Assembly: GCA_038226305.1 (NCBI GenBank)
Contig: JBBRQN010000002.1
Coordinates: 186,001-250,000, forward strand
Direction of reading: 5' to 3'
From: JASLDZ01 sp038226305
Lineage (GTDB): Bacteria; Pseudomonadota; Alphaproteobacteria; Caulobacterales; Caulobacteraceae
Length of the DNA stretch: 64,000 nt
Made by a program: the position numbers and the translations under genes. Numbering within the stretch: position 1 is the stretch's first letter; each line of letters starts with the position of its first letter. The notes under the pieces are model-generated. The model worked only from the letters and a program-made list of their open reading frames with translations, had not been told where the DNA came from and did no database searches. Below, piece after piece: positions 44,226 through 53,500 of the stretch.

Positions 44226-44588
44226 TTAGCGGCCGCCGCGCAGGGCTGCGAACTGCGCCTGACGGCGGGCGAGCGCTTCCTGCTTCTCGCGCTGCTTGCG
44301 CTCCTTGATGCTCTCGCGCTTGGAGGCCTGCACAAGTTTGGCGGCTTCTTCCTCGGCCACGCGCTTCGCTTCATCGGCCTTGGCGCGGGCTTCGCGGGCG
44401 ATCTCGCGCTCCAGCTGGCGCTGTTCGCGCACGGTGGCGAGTTCGGCCTCCATCTGCTCCGCGCGGGAGACGACGCCCTCGGGCGCGGTGACGGTGGGCT
44501 TGGGCTTGAACTTGGCCAGCATGGCCTTGCGCGCGTCGGCGGCCGCGGTCTGGCGGTCGGCGAAGCTGGTCTGCTTCAGATCTTTCAT
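44226..44588 (-). CDS. DUF6481 family protein
   Basis: This 120-residue protein is almost entirely helical and highly charged (many Lys, Arg, Glu and Ala), with a coiled-coil-like stretch REQRQLEREIAREARAKADE and a basic C-terminal half. The opening KQTSFADRQTAAADARKAML is characteristic of DUF6481, which is common in alphaproteobacteria. No function is known. Basic composition suggests RNA or DNA contact, which is inference. The gap 44589-44739 upstream contains no recognised feature. Confidence 0.78.
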   Translation of the reverse strand: MKDLKQTSFADRQTAAADARKAMLAKFKPKPTVTAPEGVVSRAEQMEAELATVREQRQLEREIAREARAKADEAKRVAEEEAAKLVQASKRESIKERKQREKQEALARRQAQFAALRGGR

Positions 44589-44739
44589 ATGGTCCTGTCG
44601 GCTTCGACCCTGCGCCAGGGGGCCGGGGCCGCGGGTCTTTCAGCTCGAGAGCTTCGGGTCCGAACGCGGCGGCGCAGGCGGGCATATAGAGAATGCGGCG
44701 GGATTTCGCCAGCCCGCCGCACCGGCTTTCGACGAGCCC

Positions 44740-45195
44740 TCAGGTCTTGCGGGCCTTGGGCTTGGCCGCGGCCTTGGCGGGCCCGGGCGGACGGCCCCGA
44801 CCCTTGGCGCCCAGGCCAAGCTTCTTGGCCATCTCGGAGCGCGCCACCGAATAGTTCGGCGCGACCGAAGGATAGTCGCCCGGCAGGCCATAGCGTTGGC
44901 GATATTCAGCGAAGGTGAGTCCGTGGCGAGTGAGATGGCGCTTCAGCGTCTTGTAGACCTTGCCGTCCACGAAAGAAGTCAGGCCGTCGGGCGTGATCGA
45001 CTTGCGGATCTGGCCAGCCGTCGCCTTGGCATGGTCGGGCTCGGCAGCGGGCGGCGGGGCATCGGTTTCGCTCAAGGCGGCGCGAACGCTGCGGATGATC
45101 GCGGGAAGTTCGGCCGCCTGCACATGCGTGTTGGCACCAACGTAAGACGCGACGATCTCGGTCGTCAGGCTCAGGATGTCCATCTTGTCTTCCAT
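44740..45195 (-). CDS. MucR/Ros family transcriptional regulator
   Basis: This is a 151-residue DNA-binding protein of the MucR family, which acts as an H-NS-like repressor in alphaproteobacteria and with SciP/CtrA in cell-cycle control. The N-terminal oligomerisation region has LTTEIVASYVGANTHV. The DNA-binding domain has DGKVYKTLKRHLTRHGLTFA and EYRQRYGLPGDYP. The first zinc Cys of Ros is Phe or Val here (TSFVDGK) while the two His are partly kept. The tail is Lys/Ala/Pro-rich. The ATG at 45195 is taken over an upstream one at 45279 because homologues start near MDILSLT. Confidence 0.93.
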   Translation of the reverse strand: MEDKMDILSLTTEIVASYVGANTHVQAAELPAIIRSVRAALSETDAPPPAAEPDHAKATAGQIRKSITPDGLTSFVDGKVYKTLKRHLTRHGLTFAEYRQRYGLPGDYPSVAPNYSVARSEMAKKLGLGAKGRGRPPGPAKAAAKPKARKT

Positions 45196-45315
45196 GATCG
45201 CGCCTCCTCTGGAATTCAGTATCAGCCTTGATTTCACCTCTCGCGTGAGTCCCGTCAACACTGGAATTGATCTGGACAAAGTCAGGGTGAAAGTCAGTTG
45301 TCTGGCGGGTCGGTG

Positions 45316-46170
45316 ATGGTCGATGGCCCGGCCAAGAAGTTAGTTCTATTGAAGGCGATGCCGCCTCACGTATTTTCCGTGCAAGACCCTGACGATCCGC
45401 GCCTCGAAGGCTATCGCGAGATCAGGGAGCGCGATCTGATCGGGCGTCGTGGCCTGTTCGTGGCCGAGGGGGCGGTTGTGCTGCGGGCCCTGGTGGCCTC
45501 GGCCGACTTTGAGCCCGCCTCCTTCCTGATCGCCGAGCACAGGCTGAAATCGGTCGAGCCCCTGCTGGCACAGGCCCCTGCGCACACGCCCGTCTACCTC
45601 GCGCCGCAGGGCGTGATGGATGGAGTTGCGGGGTTCGACGTTCACCGGGGCATCCTGGGCCTCGGCCGACGGCGTACGCCCGAGCCCGACGCCACGCAGA
45701 GGCTGGCGGCGCTGCCCGCGCAGGCGCTGGTCGTGGCGGTGTTCGGCGTAGGCAACCACGACAACATCGGCGCCCTGTTCCGCAACGCCGCCGCCTTCGG
45801 AGCCGACGCCCTCCTGTTCGACGACCGGTGCTGCGACCCGCTCTATCGCAAGGCCCTGCGCGTTTCGGTGGGGGCGGGGCTCATCGTGCCGTGGGCGAGG
45901 GGAAGGGGCGAACTCGCCCTGCTCGACGCGCTCACAACCGCAGGCTTCGACCTCCTGGCGCTCAGCCCGGCCGGGGGCGAGCCCCTGTCGGCCCTCACGC
46001 CATCGTCTGGCCGCACGGCGCTTTTGGTGGGGGCGGAGGGGCCGGGGCTGTCGGCAGCGGTGCTGTCGCGAACCCGCAGCGTGCGCATTCCCATGGCTGC
46101 GGGCTTCGACTCCCTGAACGTGGCCACGGCCGCCGCCGTTGCCCTAAGCCGCCTGTCACGCCTGGGCTGA
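45316..46170 (+). CDS. TrmH/SpoU family RNA methyltransferase
   Basis: This AdoMet-dependent 2'-O-ribose methyltransferase acts on tRNA or rRNA. The 284-residue protein has a substrate-binding N-domain (GRRGLFVAEGAVVLRALV) and the three SPOUT motifs: GNHDNIGALFRNAAAFGADA, LLVGAEGPGLSAA and GFDSLNVATAAAVALSRL. The knot domain is complete. The exact nucleotide target is unknown. The ATG at 45316 is chosen from several close alternatives. Its last 15 bases overlap the end of the convergent N-formylglutamate hydrolase gene. Confidence 0.92.
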   Translation: MVDGPAKKLVLLKAMPPHVFSVQDPDDPRLEGYREIRERDLIGRRGLFVAEGAVVLRALVASADFEPASFLIAEHRLKSVEPLLAQAPAHTPVYLAPQGVMDGVAGFDVHRGILGLGRRRTPEPDATQRLAALPAQALVVAVFGVGNHDNIGALFRNAAAFGADALLFDDRCCDPLYRKALRVSVGAGLIVPWARGRGELALLDALTTAGFDLLALSPAGGEPLSALTPSSGRTALLVGAEGPGLSAAVLSRTRSVRIPMAAGFDSLNVATAAAVALSRLSRLG

Positions 46171-46953
46171 GCCCGCCGCATCGGCTGCCGCCAGGGGGAT
46201 CAGCCGGGCGAGGCGCTGAGCCCAGGCGATCTGCCCGGCCTCGTGGCTGATCAGGTCCTGCCGAATCTCGAGCTCCACATAGTCGAGGCCCCGCGCCAGG
46301 GCGTGGCGGGGGGCGGTGTAGTCGATGGAATCGAAGGCGTACGGCTCGTTGTCGCCCACCACTTGATCCGCCTCGCCGCGAAGGCGGGCCAGCATGGCGT
46401 GCGAGAGCCGCGACTCCCCGTGGTGTAGCACCCCGCAGGTCCACGGCCGGTCGATGTCGTTCATCCGCGGCGTGAAGCTGTGGACGAGCACCAGCGACGG
46501 GAAGCGCCCGGCGGCCGCCTGTACGTTGATCTCGGCGGTGATGGCGGCGTGGTAGGGGGCGTGGATGGCGGCGATCCGTTCGGCCCTGTCGTCGGATGTG
46601 AGATCGGCGTTGCGCGGGACGGGCGTCTTGTCGGAAACCGCGGGGATCGCGTCGTCGCGCGCGGGGTCGCGGTTGCAGTCGATCACCAGGCGGGAATAGC
46701 GCTGGCGGATCAGGGGCGCGCCCAACGCTGCGGCCAGCCGGTCGCTCACGCCCGCGGCCCCGATGTCCCAGGCGATGTGCCGTTCCATAACGTCGGCTGT
46801 CAGCCCCAGAGGGAGACCGTTCAGGTGCAACGGTTCAGGAACGGCTTGTCCTGCATGATCGCAGACGATCAGAAAGGGTGCAGCGGCGCCCAGGTTTACG
46901 GCTATCACCGGATGGGGATCGCCTGAGGCGAGGAGTCGCTGGGACGGAATCAC
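46156..46953 (-). CDS. N-formylglutamate amidohydrolase family protein
   Basis: This family hydrolyses N-formylglutamate or related N-acyl amino acids. The 265-residue protein has PFLIVCDHAGQAVPEPL, VMERHIAWDIGAAGVSDRLA and SRLVIDCNRDP, all diagnostic, plus a YVELEIRQDLI near the end. The start is taken as the GTG at 46953, eighteen codons before the conserved core. No other histidine-degradation gene is next to it, so it may not act in Hut catabolism. It is divergent from the transglutaminase gene across 39 bases. Confidence 0.86.
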   Translation of the reverse strand: MIPSQRLLASGDPHPVIAVNLGAAAPFLIVCDHAGQAVPEPLHLNGLPLGLTADVMERHIAWDIGAAGVSDRLAAALGAPLIRQRYSRLVIDCNRDPARDDAIPAVSDKTPVPRNADLTSDDRAERIAAIHAPYHAAITAEINVQAAAGRFPSLVLVHSFTPRMNDIDRPWTCGVLHHGESRLSHAMLARLRGEADQVVGDNEPYAFDSIDYTAPRHALARGLDYVELEIRQDLISHEAGQIAWAQRLARLIPLAAADAAGSAQA

Positions 46954-46992
46954 GGTTCTGGTCTTCAATCTGAGCTGTTCACTGAGGGCGTG

Positions 46993-47928
46993 ATGCCGAT
47001 CCTCTCCGTCCGACACCTGACCCGCTACCGCTACCGCAAGCCGGTGGCCTTCGGCGAGCACCGTATGATGCTGCGGCCGCAAGAGAGCGCCGATCAGCGG
47101 CTGATCGATTACACCCTCACCGTTTCGCCCGATCCCGCCTCGCTCGTGTGGTCGACGGACGACTCCGGCAACGCCGTTGCCACCGCGCAGTTCTCGCGCC
47201 GCGCCAAGGAGCTGTGCGCCGAGGCCGTGTTCACGCTGGATCACAATCCCGTCCCCGTGCTGGGCGCGCGAGGCGAGTCGCTTTTGGGGGGCGGCCAGCT
47301 GCCCCCAGCCTACGACGCGGCGGAGCGGCATGAGCTGGCACCGTTCATCCAGGCGCACTACGCCGATCCCGCAGGCGACGTTCACGACTTTGCGCAGGCT
47401 TTCGTGGGCGTTCGCGGGCCGACGCCGGTGCTGGGCATGCTCGTCCAGATGACCCACGCCATCCGCAGCGACTTCACTTATGGCCGGCGACTATCCGGCG
47501 GCCCGCAGACGCCGGAACAGACGCTGACCCGCAGGGCGGGTGCCTGCCGTGACTATGCGGTGCTGTTCATGGAGGCGGCGCGGTCGCTGGGTCTGGCCGC
47601 GCGGTTCGTCTCGGGCTATCTCGTCAGCGGTCCGGGGCCGCTTGCGGGTCAGGGCGAAAGCAAGGCCGCAGGGGGCCGGGTCGGCGGCGGGCACACCCAC
47701 GCCTGGGCTCAGGTCTACGTTCCCGGCGCCGGTTGGGTGGATTTCGATCCCACCAACGGCATCGTTGGCGCGCAGGGCCTGATCCGCGTGGCGACCGTGC
47801 GGGAACCCGAAGCGGCCTGCGTGCTTTCGGGTGACTATGACGGCGATGCGGGCGACTGCCTCGGCATGGATGTGGAGGTGGACGTGATCGAACTTTCCAA
47901 CGAGGCCACCACCCGCGTCGCGGCTTAG
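46993..47928 (+). CDS. Transglutaminase-like protein 1
   Basis: This is a cysteine protease-fold protein of the bacterial transglutaminase-like family, 311 residues, with an N-terminal beta domain (VRHLTRYRYRKPVAFGEHR). The catalytic residues are Cys in RAGACRDYAVLF, His in GHTHAWAQVYVPGAGW and Asp in DFDPTNG. The ATG at 46993 has GAGG six bases upstream. A second, shorter transglutaminase-like gene follows after 5 bases. Related genes often sit with alpha-E and ATP-grasp genes for peptide synthesis, which are not in this window. Confidence 0.92.
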   Translation: MPILSVRHLTRYRYRKPVAFGEHRMMLRPQESADQRLIDYTLTVSPDPASLVWSTDDSGNAVATAQFSRRAKELCAEAVFTLDHNPVPVLGARGESLLGGGQLPPAYDAAERHELAPFIQAHYADPAGDVHDFAQAFVGVRGPTPVLGMLVQMTHAIRSDFTYGRRLSGGPQTPEQTLTRRAGACRDYAVLFMEAARSLGLAARFVSGYLVSGPGPLAGQGESKAAGGRVGGGHTHAWAQVYVPGAGWVDFDPTNGIVGAQGLIRVATVREPEAACVLSGDYDGDAGDCLGMDVEVDVIELSNEATTRVAA

Positions 47929-47933
47929 CTCAC

Positions 47934-48743
47934 GTGAAGATCCGTACTGGCTTTACGATCGGGTTCGAGACCCGTGCGCCCACTCCCATGATGCTCATGC
48001 TGAAGCTGCGGCCCGAGCGGGAGAAGGACCTTCTGTCACCGCAGACGATCTCCAACGATCGCGGGCTGACCATCGACGATCATGTGGACATCTACGGCAA
48101 CGTGCGCAGCCGCGTGCTGCTGCCGACGGGGGTGACCACGATCACCGCCGACTTCATGGTGGAAGACAGCGGCATCTGGGATCCGGCGCTGCCCGACCTG
48201 CAGCAGCACCGCGTCGAGGATCTGCCCAACGAGGTGCTGACCTACCTTCTCGCCAGCCGCTATTGCGAAGTCGACCTTCTGGTTGAGGACGCATGGCGCC
48301 TCTTCGGATCGACCCCGGAAGGCTGGGCGCGGGTTGCCGCCATCGTGAAATACGCCCACGAGCGCATCCGGTTCAGCTACCCTGAGGCCCTGCCGACGCG
48401 CACGGCCTTCAGCGCCCATGCCGAGCGAGTGGGGGTGTGCCGCGACTACGCACACCTCGCCGTAACGCTTTGCCGCTGCATGAACATCCCGGCGCGCTAC
48501 TGCACGGGATACCTCGGCGACATCCGCATCGATCCGATCCCCGGCCCGATGGATTTCTCGGCGTGGTTCGAGGTGTATCTGGGCGGGGCGTGGCGCACCT
48601 TCGATGCGCGCCACAACAAGCCCCGGGTCGGGCGGATCATGCAGGCCTGGGGTCGTGATGCGGCCGACGTGGCCATCTCCACCGCATTCGGCTCGGCCGG
48701 GCTGAAGCAGTTCGACGTGGTTGCGGAAGAGGTTCCGGACTAA
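47934..48743 (+). CDS. Transglutaminase-like protein 2
   Basis: This 269-residue protein is of the same family but differs from its upstream neighbour. The N-terminal part begins KIRTGFTIGFETRAPTPMML and the catalytic block is AERVGVCRDYAHLAVTLCRC with YCTGYLGDI, then FSAWFEVYLGGAWRTFDARH, which supplies His/Asp positions where His is not obvious (Trp-Phe-Glu). The start is a GTG at 47934. It is translated just downstream of protein 1, so they may act as a pair. Confidence 0.88.
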   Translation: MKIRTGFTIGFETRAPTPMMLMLKLRPEREKDLLSPQTISNDRGLTIDDHVDIYGNVRSRVLLPTGVTTITADFMVEDSGIWDPALPDLQQHRVEDLPNEVLTYLLASRYCEVDLLVEDAWRLFGSTPEGWARVAAIVKYAHERIRFSYPEALPTRTAFSAHAERVGVCRDYAHLAVTLCRCMNIPARYCTGYLGDIRIDPIPGPMDFSAWFEVYLGGAWRTFDARHNKPRVGRIMQAWGRDAADVAISTAFGSAGLKQFDVVAEEVPD

Positions 48744-48824
48744 CCGGACTCCAACGTCAGCCCGCGTTGTCGCGAGGGCGGCGCGTCCCCACATATGTGC
48801 GGTCCCACAGTCTTCGAGAGCCGC

Positions 48825-49478
48825 ATGTTCTCCTTCGCCAAGCCCGCCGACCTGCCCACCGCCGACACCGCCCTGAAGGGCCGGCCGGAGGCGATCCCCA
48901 CCGCCGCGACGCACTATGTGAACGGCAAGGCGCTCAAAGGGCCCTACCCGGAAGGGCTGGAGGTGGCCGAGTTCGGCATGGGCTGCTTCTGGGGCGTGGA
49001 GCGCATCTTCTGGCAGGTGCCGGGCGTCTACGTCACGGCGGTCGGCTATTCCGGCGGGATCACCCCCAACGCCACCTACGAAGAAGCCTGCAGCGGCCGC
49101 ACCGGCCATGCCGAGACCGTGCTCGTGGTTTTCGATCCCACGGTCGTGACCTACGCCGAACTCCTGAAGACGTTCTGGGAGGGGCATGATCCCACCCAGG
49201 GCATGCGCCAGGGCGGCGACCGGGGCACGCAGTACCGCTCTGCGATCTACACCCATTCCGATGCCCAGCTGCAGGCGGCCAAAACCACGGCGCAGGCCTA
49301 TGGCGCGGCGCTGAAGGGCAAGGGCTTCGGGCCGGTGACCACGGAGATCGAGCCTGCCGGCGCGTTCTACTTCGCCGAGGGCTATCACCAGCAGTATCTC
49401 GCCAAGAATCCCGGCGGCTATTGCGGCATCGGCGGCACCGGCGTGGACTGCCCGGCCGGCGTGGGCGTCGACGCCTGA
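48825..49478 (+). CDS. msrA: Peptide methionine-S-sulfoxide reductase A
   Basis: MsrA reduces methionine-S-sulfoxide in oxidised proteins. It has 217 residues with the catalytic GMGCFWGVER (Cys 54) and the GYSGG and HAETVLVVFDP blocks. A C-terminal CGIGGTGVDCPAG provides resolving cysteines. The ATG at 48825 is preceded by GAGAG and matches homologue starts better than the ATG at 48795. The gene stands alone between the transglutaminase pair and adenine deaminase. Confidence 0.96.
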   Translation: MFSFAKPADLPTADTALKGRPEAIPTAATHYVNGKALKGPYPEGLEVAEFGMGCFWGVERIFWQVPGVYVTAVGYSGGITPNATYEEACSGRTGHAETVLVVFDPTVVTYAELLKTFWEGHDPTQGMRQGGDRGTQYRSAIYTHSDAQLQAAKTTAQAYGAALKGKGFGPVTTEIEPAGAFYFAEGYHQQYLAKNPGGYCGIGGTGVDCPAGVGVDA

Positions 49479-49502
49479 CACCCGGCTGGGGTAGCGTGCT
49501 CC

Positions 49503-50522
49503 ATGACCCCCGCTTCCGTTTCAGACGCCTTCCTGCGTGCCCTCCCCAAGGCTGAGCTGCACCTGCACATCGAGGGCTCGCTGGAGCCCGAGCTGATGTT
49601 CGCGCTGGCGAAGCGCAACGGCATCGCCCTGCCGTTCGAGAGCGTCGAGGACGTGCGGGAAGCCTATCGTTTCAACCGGTTGCAGGACTTTCTGGACATC
49701 TACTACCAAGGCGCGCGGGTGCTGATCCAGGCGCGAGACTTCCACGATCTGGGCATGGCCTATTTCGAGCGGCTGCACGAAGACGGGGGCACCCACGCCG
49801 AACTGTTCTTCGACCCGCAGACCCACACTGAGCGCGGCGTCGCCTTCGCCACCGTGGCCGAGGGCCTGCTGAGCGCCTGCGCGGAGGCCGAGGCGCGGTT
49901 CGCGATCACCTCGAAGCTGATCATCTGCTTCCTGCGCCACCTGCCGGAAGACTCCGCCTTCCAGACGCTGACCGAGGCCGAGCCTTATCTGGATCGCATC
50001 GCCGCCGTGGGGCTCGACTCCTCCGAGCTGGGCCATCCGCCATCCAAGTTCGAGCGCGTGTTTGCCCGCGCCCGCGAGCTCGGCCTCCTGACCGTGGCGC
50101 ATGCGGGGGAGGAGGGGCCGCCCGCCTATGTGTGGGAGGCGCTGGATGCCCTGCAGGTGTCGCGCATCGACCACGGCAACCGCGCGCTGGAGGACGATGC
50201 CCTGGTGGCGCGCCTGGTCGCCGAGCGCATGACGCTGACGGTCTGCCCGCTCTCCAACCTTAAGCTCTGCGTGGTCGATGACCTGCAGCGGCACCCCTTG
50301 AAGCGCATGCTCGACCGTGGCCTGCAGGCCACGGTGAACTCCGACGATCCGGCCTATTTTGGCGGCTACCTTCTGGCGAACTACCGCGAGACCGCCGATG
50401 CCCTGGGCCTCACCCGGGAAGAGGTGGCCGAACTGGCCCGCAACAGCTTCCGCGGGGCGTTCATCGGCGAGGCGGCGAAGGCGGCTGCCATCGCGGAGAT
50501 CGCCCGGGTGTTGGCCAGCTGA
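49503..50522 (+). CDS. Adenine deaminase (adenosine deaminase-like family)
   Basis: This enzyme hydrolyses adenine to hypoxanthine in purine salvage. The 339-residue amidohydrolase has the metal site LPKAELHLHIEGSLEPELM, VAHAGEEGPPAYVWEAL, RIDHGNRALEDD and the CPLSNLKLCVV block. The TVNSDDPAYFGGYLL motif is characteristic of the Aah1-type adenine deaminases rather than true adenosine deaminase. The short gap after msrA is 24 bases. A bidirectional hairpin follows. Confidence 0.93.
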   Translation: MTPASVSDAFLRALPKAELHLHIEGSLEPELMFALAKRNGIALPFESVEDVREAYRFNRLQDFLDIYYQGARVLIQARDFHDLGMAYFERLHEDGGTHAELFFDPQTHTERGVAFATVAEGLLSACAEAEARFAITSKLIICFLRHLPEDSAFQTLTEAEPYLDRIAAVGLDSSELGHPPSKFERVFARARELGLLTVAHAGEEGPPAYVWEALDALQVSRIDHGNRALEDDALVARLVAERMTLTVCPLSNLKLCVVDDLQRHPLKRMLDRGLQATVNSDDPAYFGGYLLANYRETADALGLTREEVAELARNSFRGAFIGEAAKAAAIAEIARVLAS

Positions 50523-50523
50523 C

Positions 50524-50548
50524 GGCCTCCCCCGTCCTGGGGGAGGCC
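50524..50548. terminator. Bidirectional hairpin between convergent genes
   Basis: GGCCTCCCCC pairs perfectly with GGGGGAGGCC around a 5-base loop, in the gap between the adenine deaminase stop and the protease stop. It can serve both genes. Confidence 0.75.
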
Positions 50549-50560
50549 TGGAAACACGCG

Positions 50561-53500
50561 TCAGCCGCCGAGCAGCACCTTCACCGCGGCTTCCAGCTGA
50601 GCGTCCTTGCCCGTGGCGGTTTCGCCAAGGGGGCGGTCGACCGTCACGTCCACGGGCCGGGGGTGGCCTTCCATGTCCTGGCCGCGACCGTCCTGGATTC
50701 GGGTGCCGGGCACGCGCACGGCCGATCCGTCGATCAGGGTCTGCGAGCCCGTGAAGATGATCCACCCCGCCGTCGGCTGGCCAACCACCTTGCCGAGGCC
50801 CAGCGAGCGATAGCCCTCGGTGAAGTCCTCCGCATCGGAGAGCGAAGATTCGTTGGTGACGAGCACCGTCGGCAGCCCCAGCGCCCGCTGGCCCAGCGCC
50901 GCCCGGCTGGGCACGGGGAACAGGTCGCGCGTCGTCATGGTGAGGTAGTTGCGGCGGGTGAACACGTCGAGCGCGTAGCCGTTCACATAGCCGCCGTTGT
51001 TGTTGCGCACGTCGATCACCACTCCCTGGCGGTTCTGGTTCTGGGCGTCGAGATCCACGTAGAGTTGCGCCAGAGACTGGTCGCTCATGTCGGCGATGTG
51101 CACGTAGCCGAGCTTGCCGCCGGAGATCTTCTCCACATAGGCGCGCCGGTCGTTGACCCACTGGCGATAGATCAGGCCTGAGGCCACCTGGGCGGTCACC
51201 GGTCGCACCGCCACGTCGCGCGCGTGGCCGCCGGCGTCGGCGATCGACAGCACCGTGCGGCGCCCCACCTGGCCCATGAGCAGCCGGTCGAGATTGGTGT
51301 CGGGGCCGATCGGCTGGCCATCGACCGCGGTGAGGCGATCGCCCACCTTCACTCCGCCCGCCGTGTCCACCGGCCCCAGCGTCACGATCTCGCGGATCAC
51401 CAAGCCCCGGCCCGCCTCGAAGGCGGTGCGGGCGAAACGCAGGCCGAGATCGCCGATGCGAGCCACGGTCGCGGCCACCGCCGGGTCGGTGGGCTTGCTT
51501 ATGCCGGAGTGCGAGGCGTCGAGCTCGCCGATCATCAGGTTGATCAGCCGGCGCTCCTCGTCGCCCGTGCGGGCGCCTTCGATCTGCGGCGCGAAGCGGG
51601 CGCGGATGGCCGCCCAGTCCTTGCCGTGGAATTTCGGGTCGAAGAAGCGGCGGTTGAGCGTGTTCCATGCCTCGTCGAACACGATGCCCTTCTCCACCGC
51701 GAAATCCACGTCCATCTCGGCGGAGATCGCGATCGGCTTCGGCTTTGGCGTGTCTAGCGGCGAAGACACCACCTTGCCGCCCTCGCGATAGAACAGGGTC
51801 TTGGAGTCGGGCGAGAAGGCGTAGTCGCCCTTGGGCCGGTCAGTGGCGGTGATCTGCACCGGTGAGGCCGGTTCGCGCGACAGCTCGTCCAGGCTGTAGC
51901 TGAAGAGGTTGGCGCGTTCGCCTTGGCGGGCCGAGAACACCAGCGTCTTGCCATCTGGGCTGATCACCGGGCCGTCGGCGCCCATGCCGAGCGGCAGGAT
52001 CGTGGCCCGCTCGCGGATGCCGTCGAACACGATGCGCACGGCCTTGCCGGAGGGTTTCGAAGCCCGGGCCGCGTCGACATCCTCGCCGTCCTTCGGCTTG
52101 GCATCGGCATCGGCGGTCCGCTGCGGCTTGGCGGCGGGCACCTCCGGGGTGCGGGCGGGCGGGGTCGGGGAGCCCGGGCGGCTGGAAGGCTTGTCCGGCT
52201 GATCGGGGGCCTTGAACAGATCCTGGAAGGCGTCTTCCCGATACTTGGGCACGTGCGGCAGAAGGTCGATGCGGATCAGCTTGCCCTCTTCCGAGCGCTG
52301 GGCGGTATCGGCGACGATGAAGGTGCCGTCGGGCGACCAGGCGATGGACCCGCCCGTGAAGCCGTTGGCCAGGAATGTGATCGGCCGGGCCTCTCCGCCC
52401 GAGGCCTCCACCACATAGAGGTTGCGGAACGACTTGGGCCCGGTGACGCCAAAGGCGATCCACTTGCCATCCGGCGACCAGGTGGGGCTGGCGTTGCGCC
52501 CGCCGAGCGCCCCTTTGTAGACGACCCGCTCCGACGCCACTCCGCCCGAGGGGGTCAGCGTCGCCACCCGCAGCTCCCGCTCGCCGCTGGCATAGGCGAG
52601 GAGCTTGCCGTCGGGGGAGAAGGCGGCCGACTGGGCGTGGCCCGCGCCGCTCGTCAGCGGAGTGAGCTTCGCGGTGGCGAAGTCGTAGCTCACGAGGTGG
52701 GTGTCCAGCCCGTCCTCCGACACGAAGACGAGGCGGCGGGAGTCGGGCGCCCACGCGAGGTCGCTCTCGTTGCCGGGGGTGCGGCTGATACGCTGAGCGG
52801 GGCCGCCATCCTTGGAGGGGGCGGCGAACACCTCGCCGTGGGCGATCACCGCTACCTTCTTGCCGTCGGGCGAGAGAGCGATCTCGCGGAAGCTGGTCTC
52901 CGTTAGGTGCCGCTCGCCTTCCGAGGCGGGGGCGCCGCGCAGGGTGATCGGCACGGGCATCGCCTTGCCCGTGGCGGCATCCCAGCGCCACACGCCAAAG
53001 CCCCGCTCGAACACGATAGACTTGCCGTCATAGGCGATGCTCGGCCACAGCACGCGCCCGTCGGTAAACTTGGTGAGCTGCGTCGGGGCCCCGCCCGCAA
53101 CCGGGGTGCGCCACAGGTTCTCCGCCCCCGTCTGGTCGCTCATGTAGGCGATGGAGGCCCCGTCGGGGCTCCACATGGGGAAGGCATGCTTGGCCCCGCC
53201 GGCGAGGAGCTTGCGATAGCCCGTTCCGGGCTGCGCGATGGGTTTCAGCCACAGCTCGGTCTCGTCGATGTGGCTGTGGCCGTTCCTCCACCACTGACCG
53301 TTCGACAGGCCCCGCGCCATCATCGCGAGGGTGCTGCCATCGGGGGACGGGGCGCTCTGGAACTCGGCCAGATAGCGCTCGGCGCTGACCTCCAGGGGCG
53401 TGCCCCCGCTGGCCGCGACCCGGAATACGTCCGACTGGCGGCCCACGTCGTTCACGCCGGAGGAGAAGTAGATCCACTTTCCGTCGCGGCTCCACCCGTC

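Noticed and set aside
44211..44226. AGCCTG-ggct-CAGGCT hairpin between convergent genes
   Set aside because: Only six pairs and it overlaps both stop codons; could be chance.
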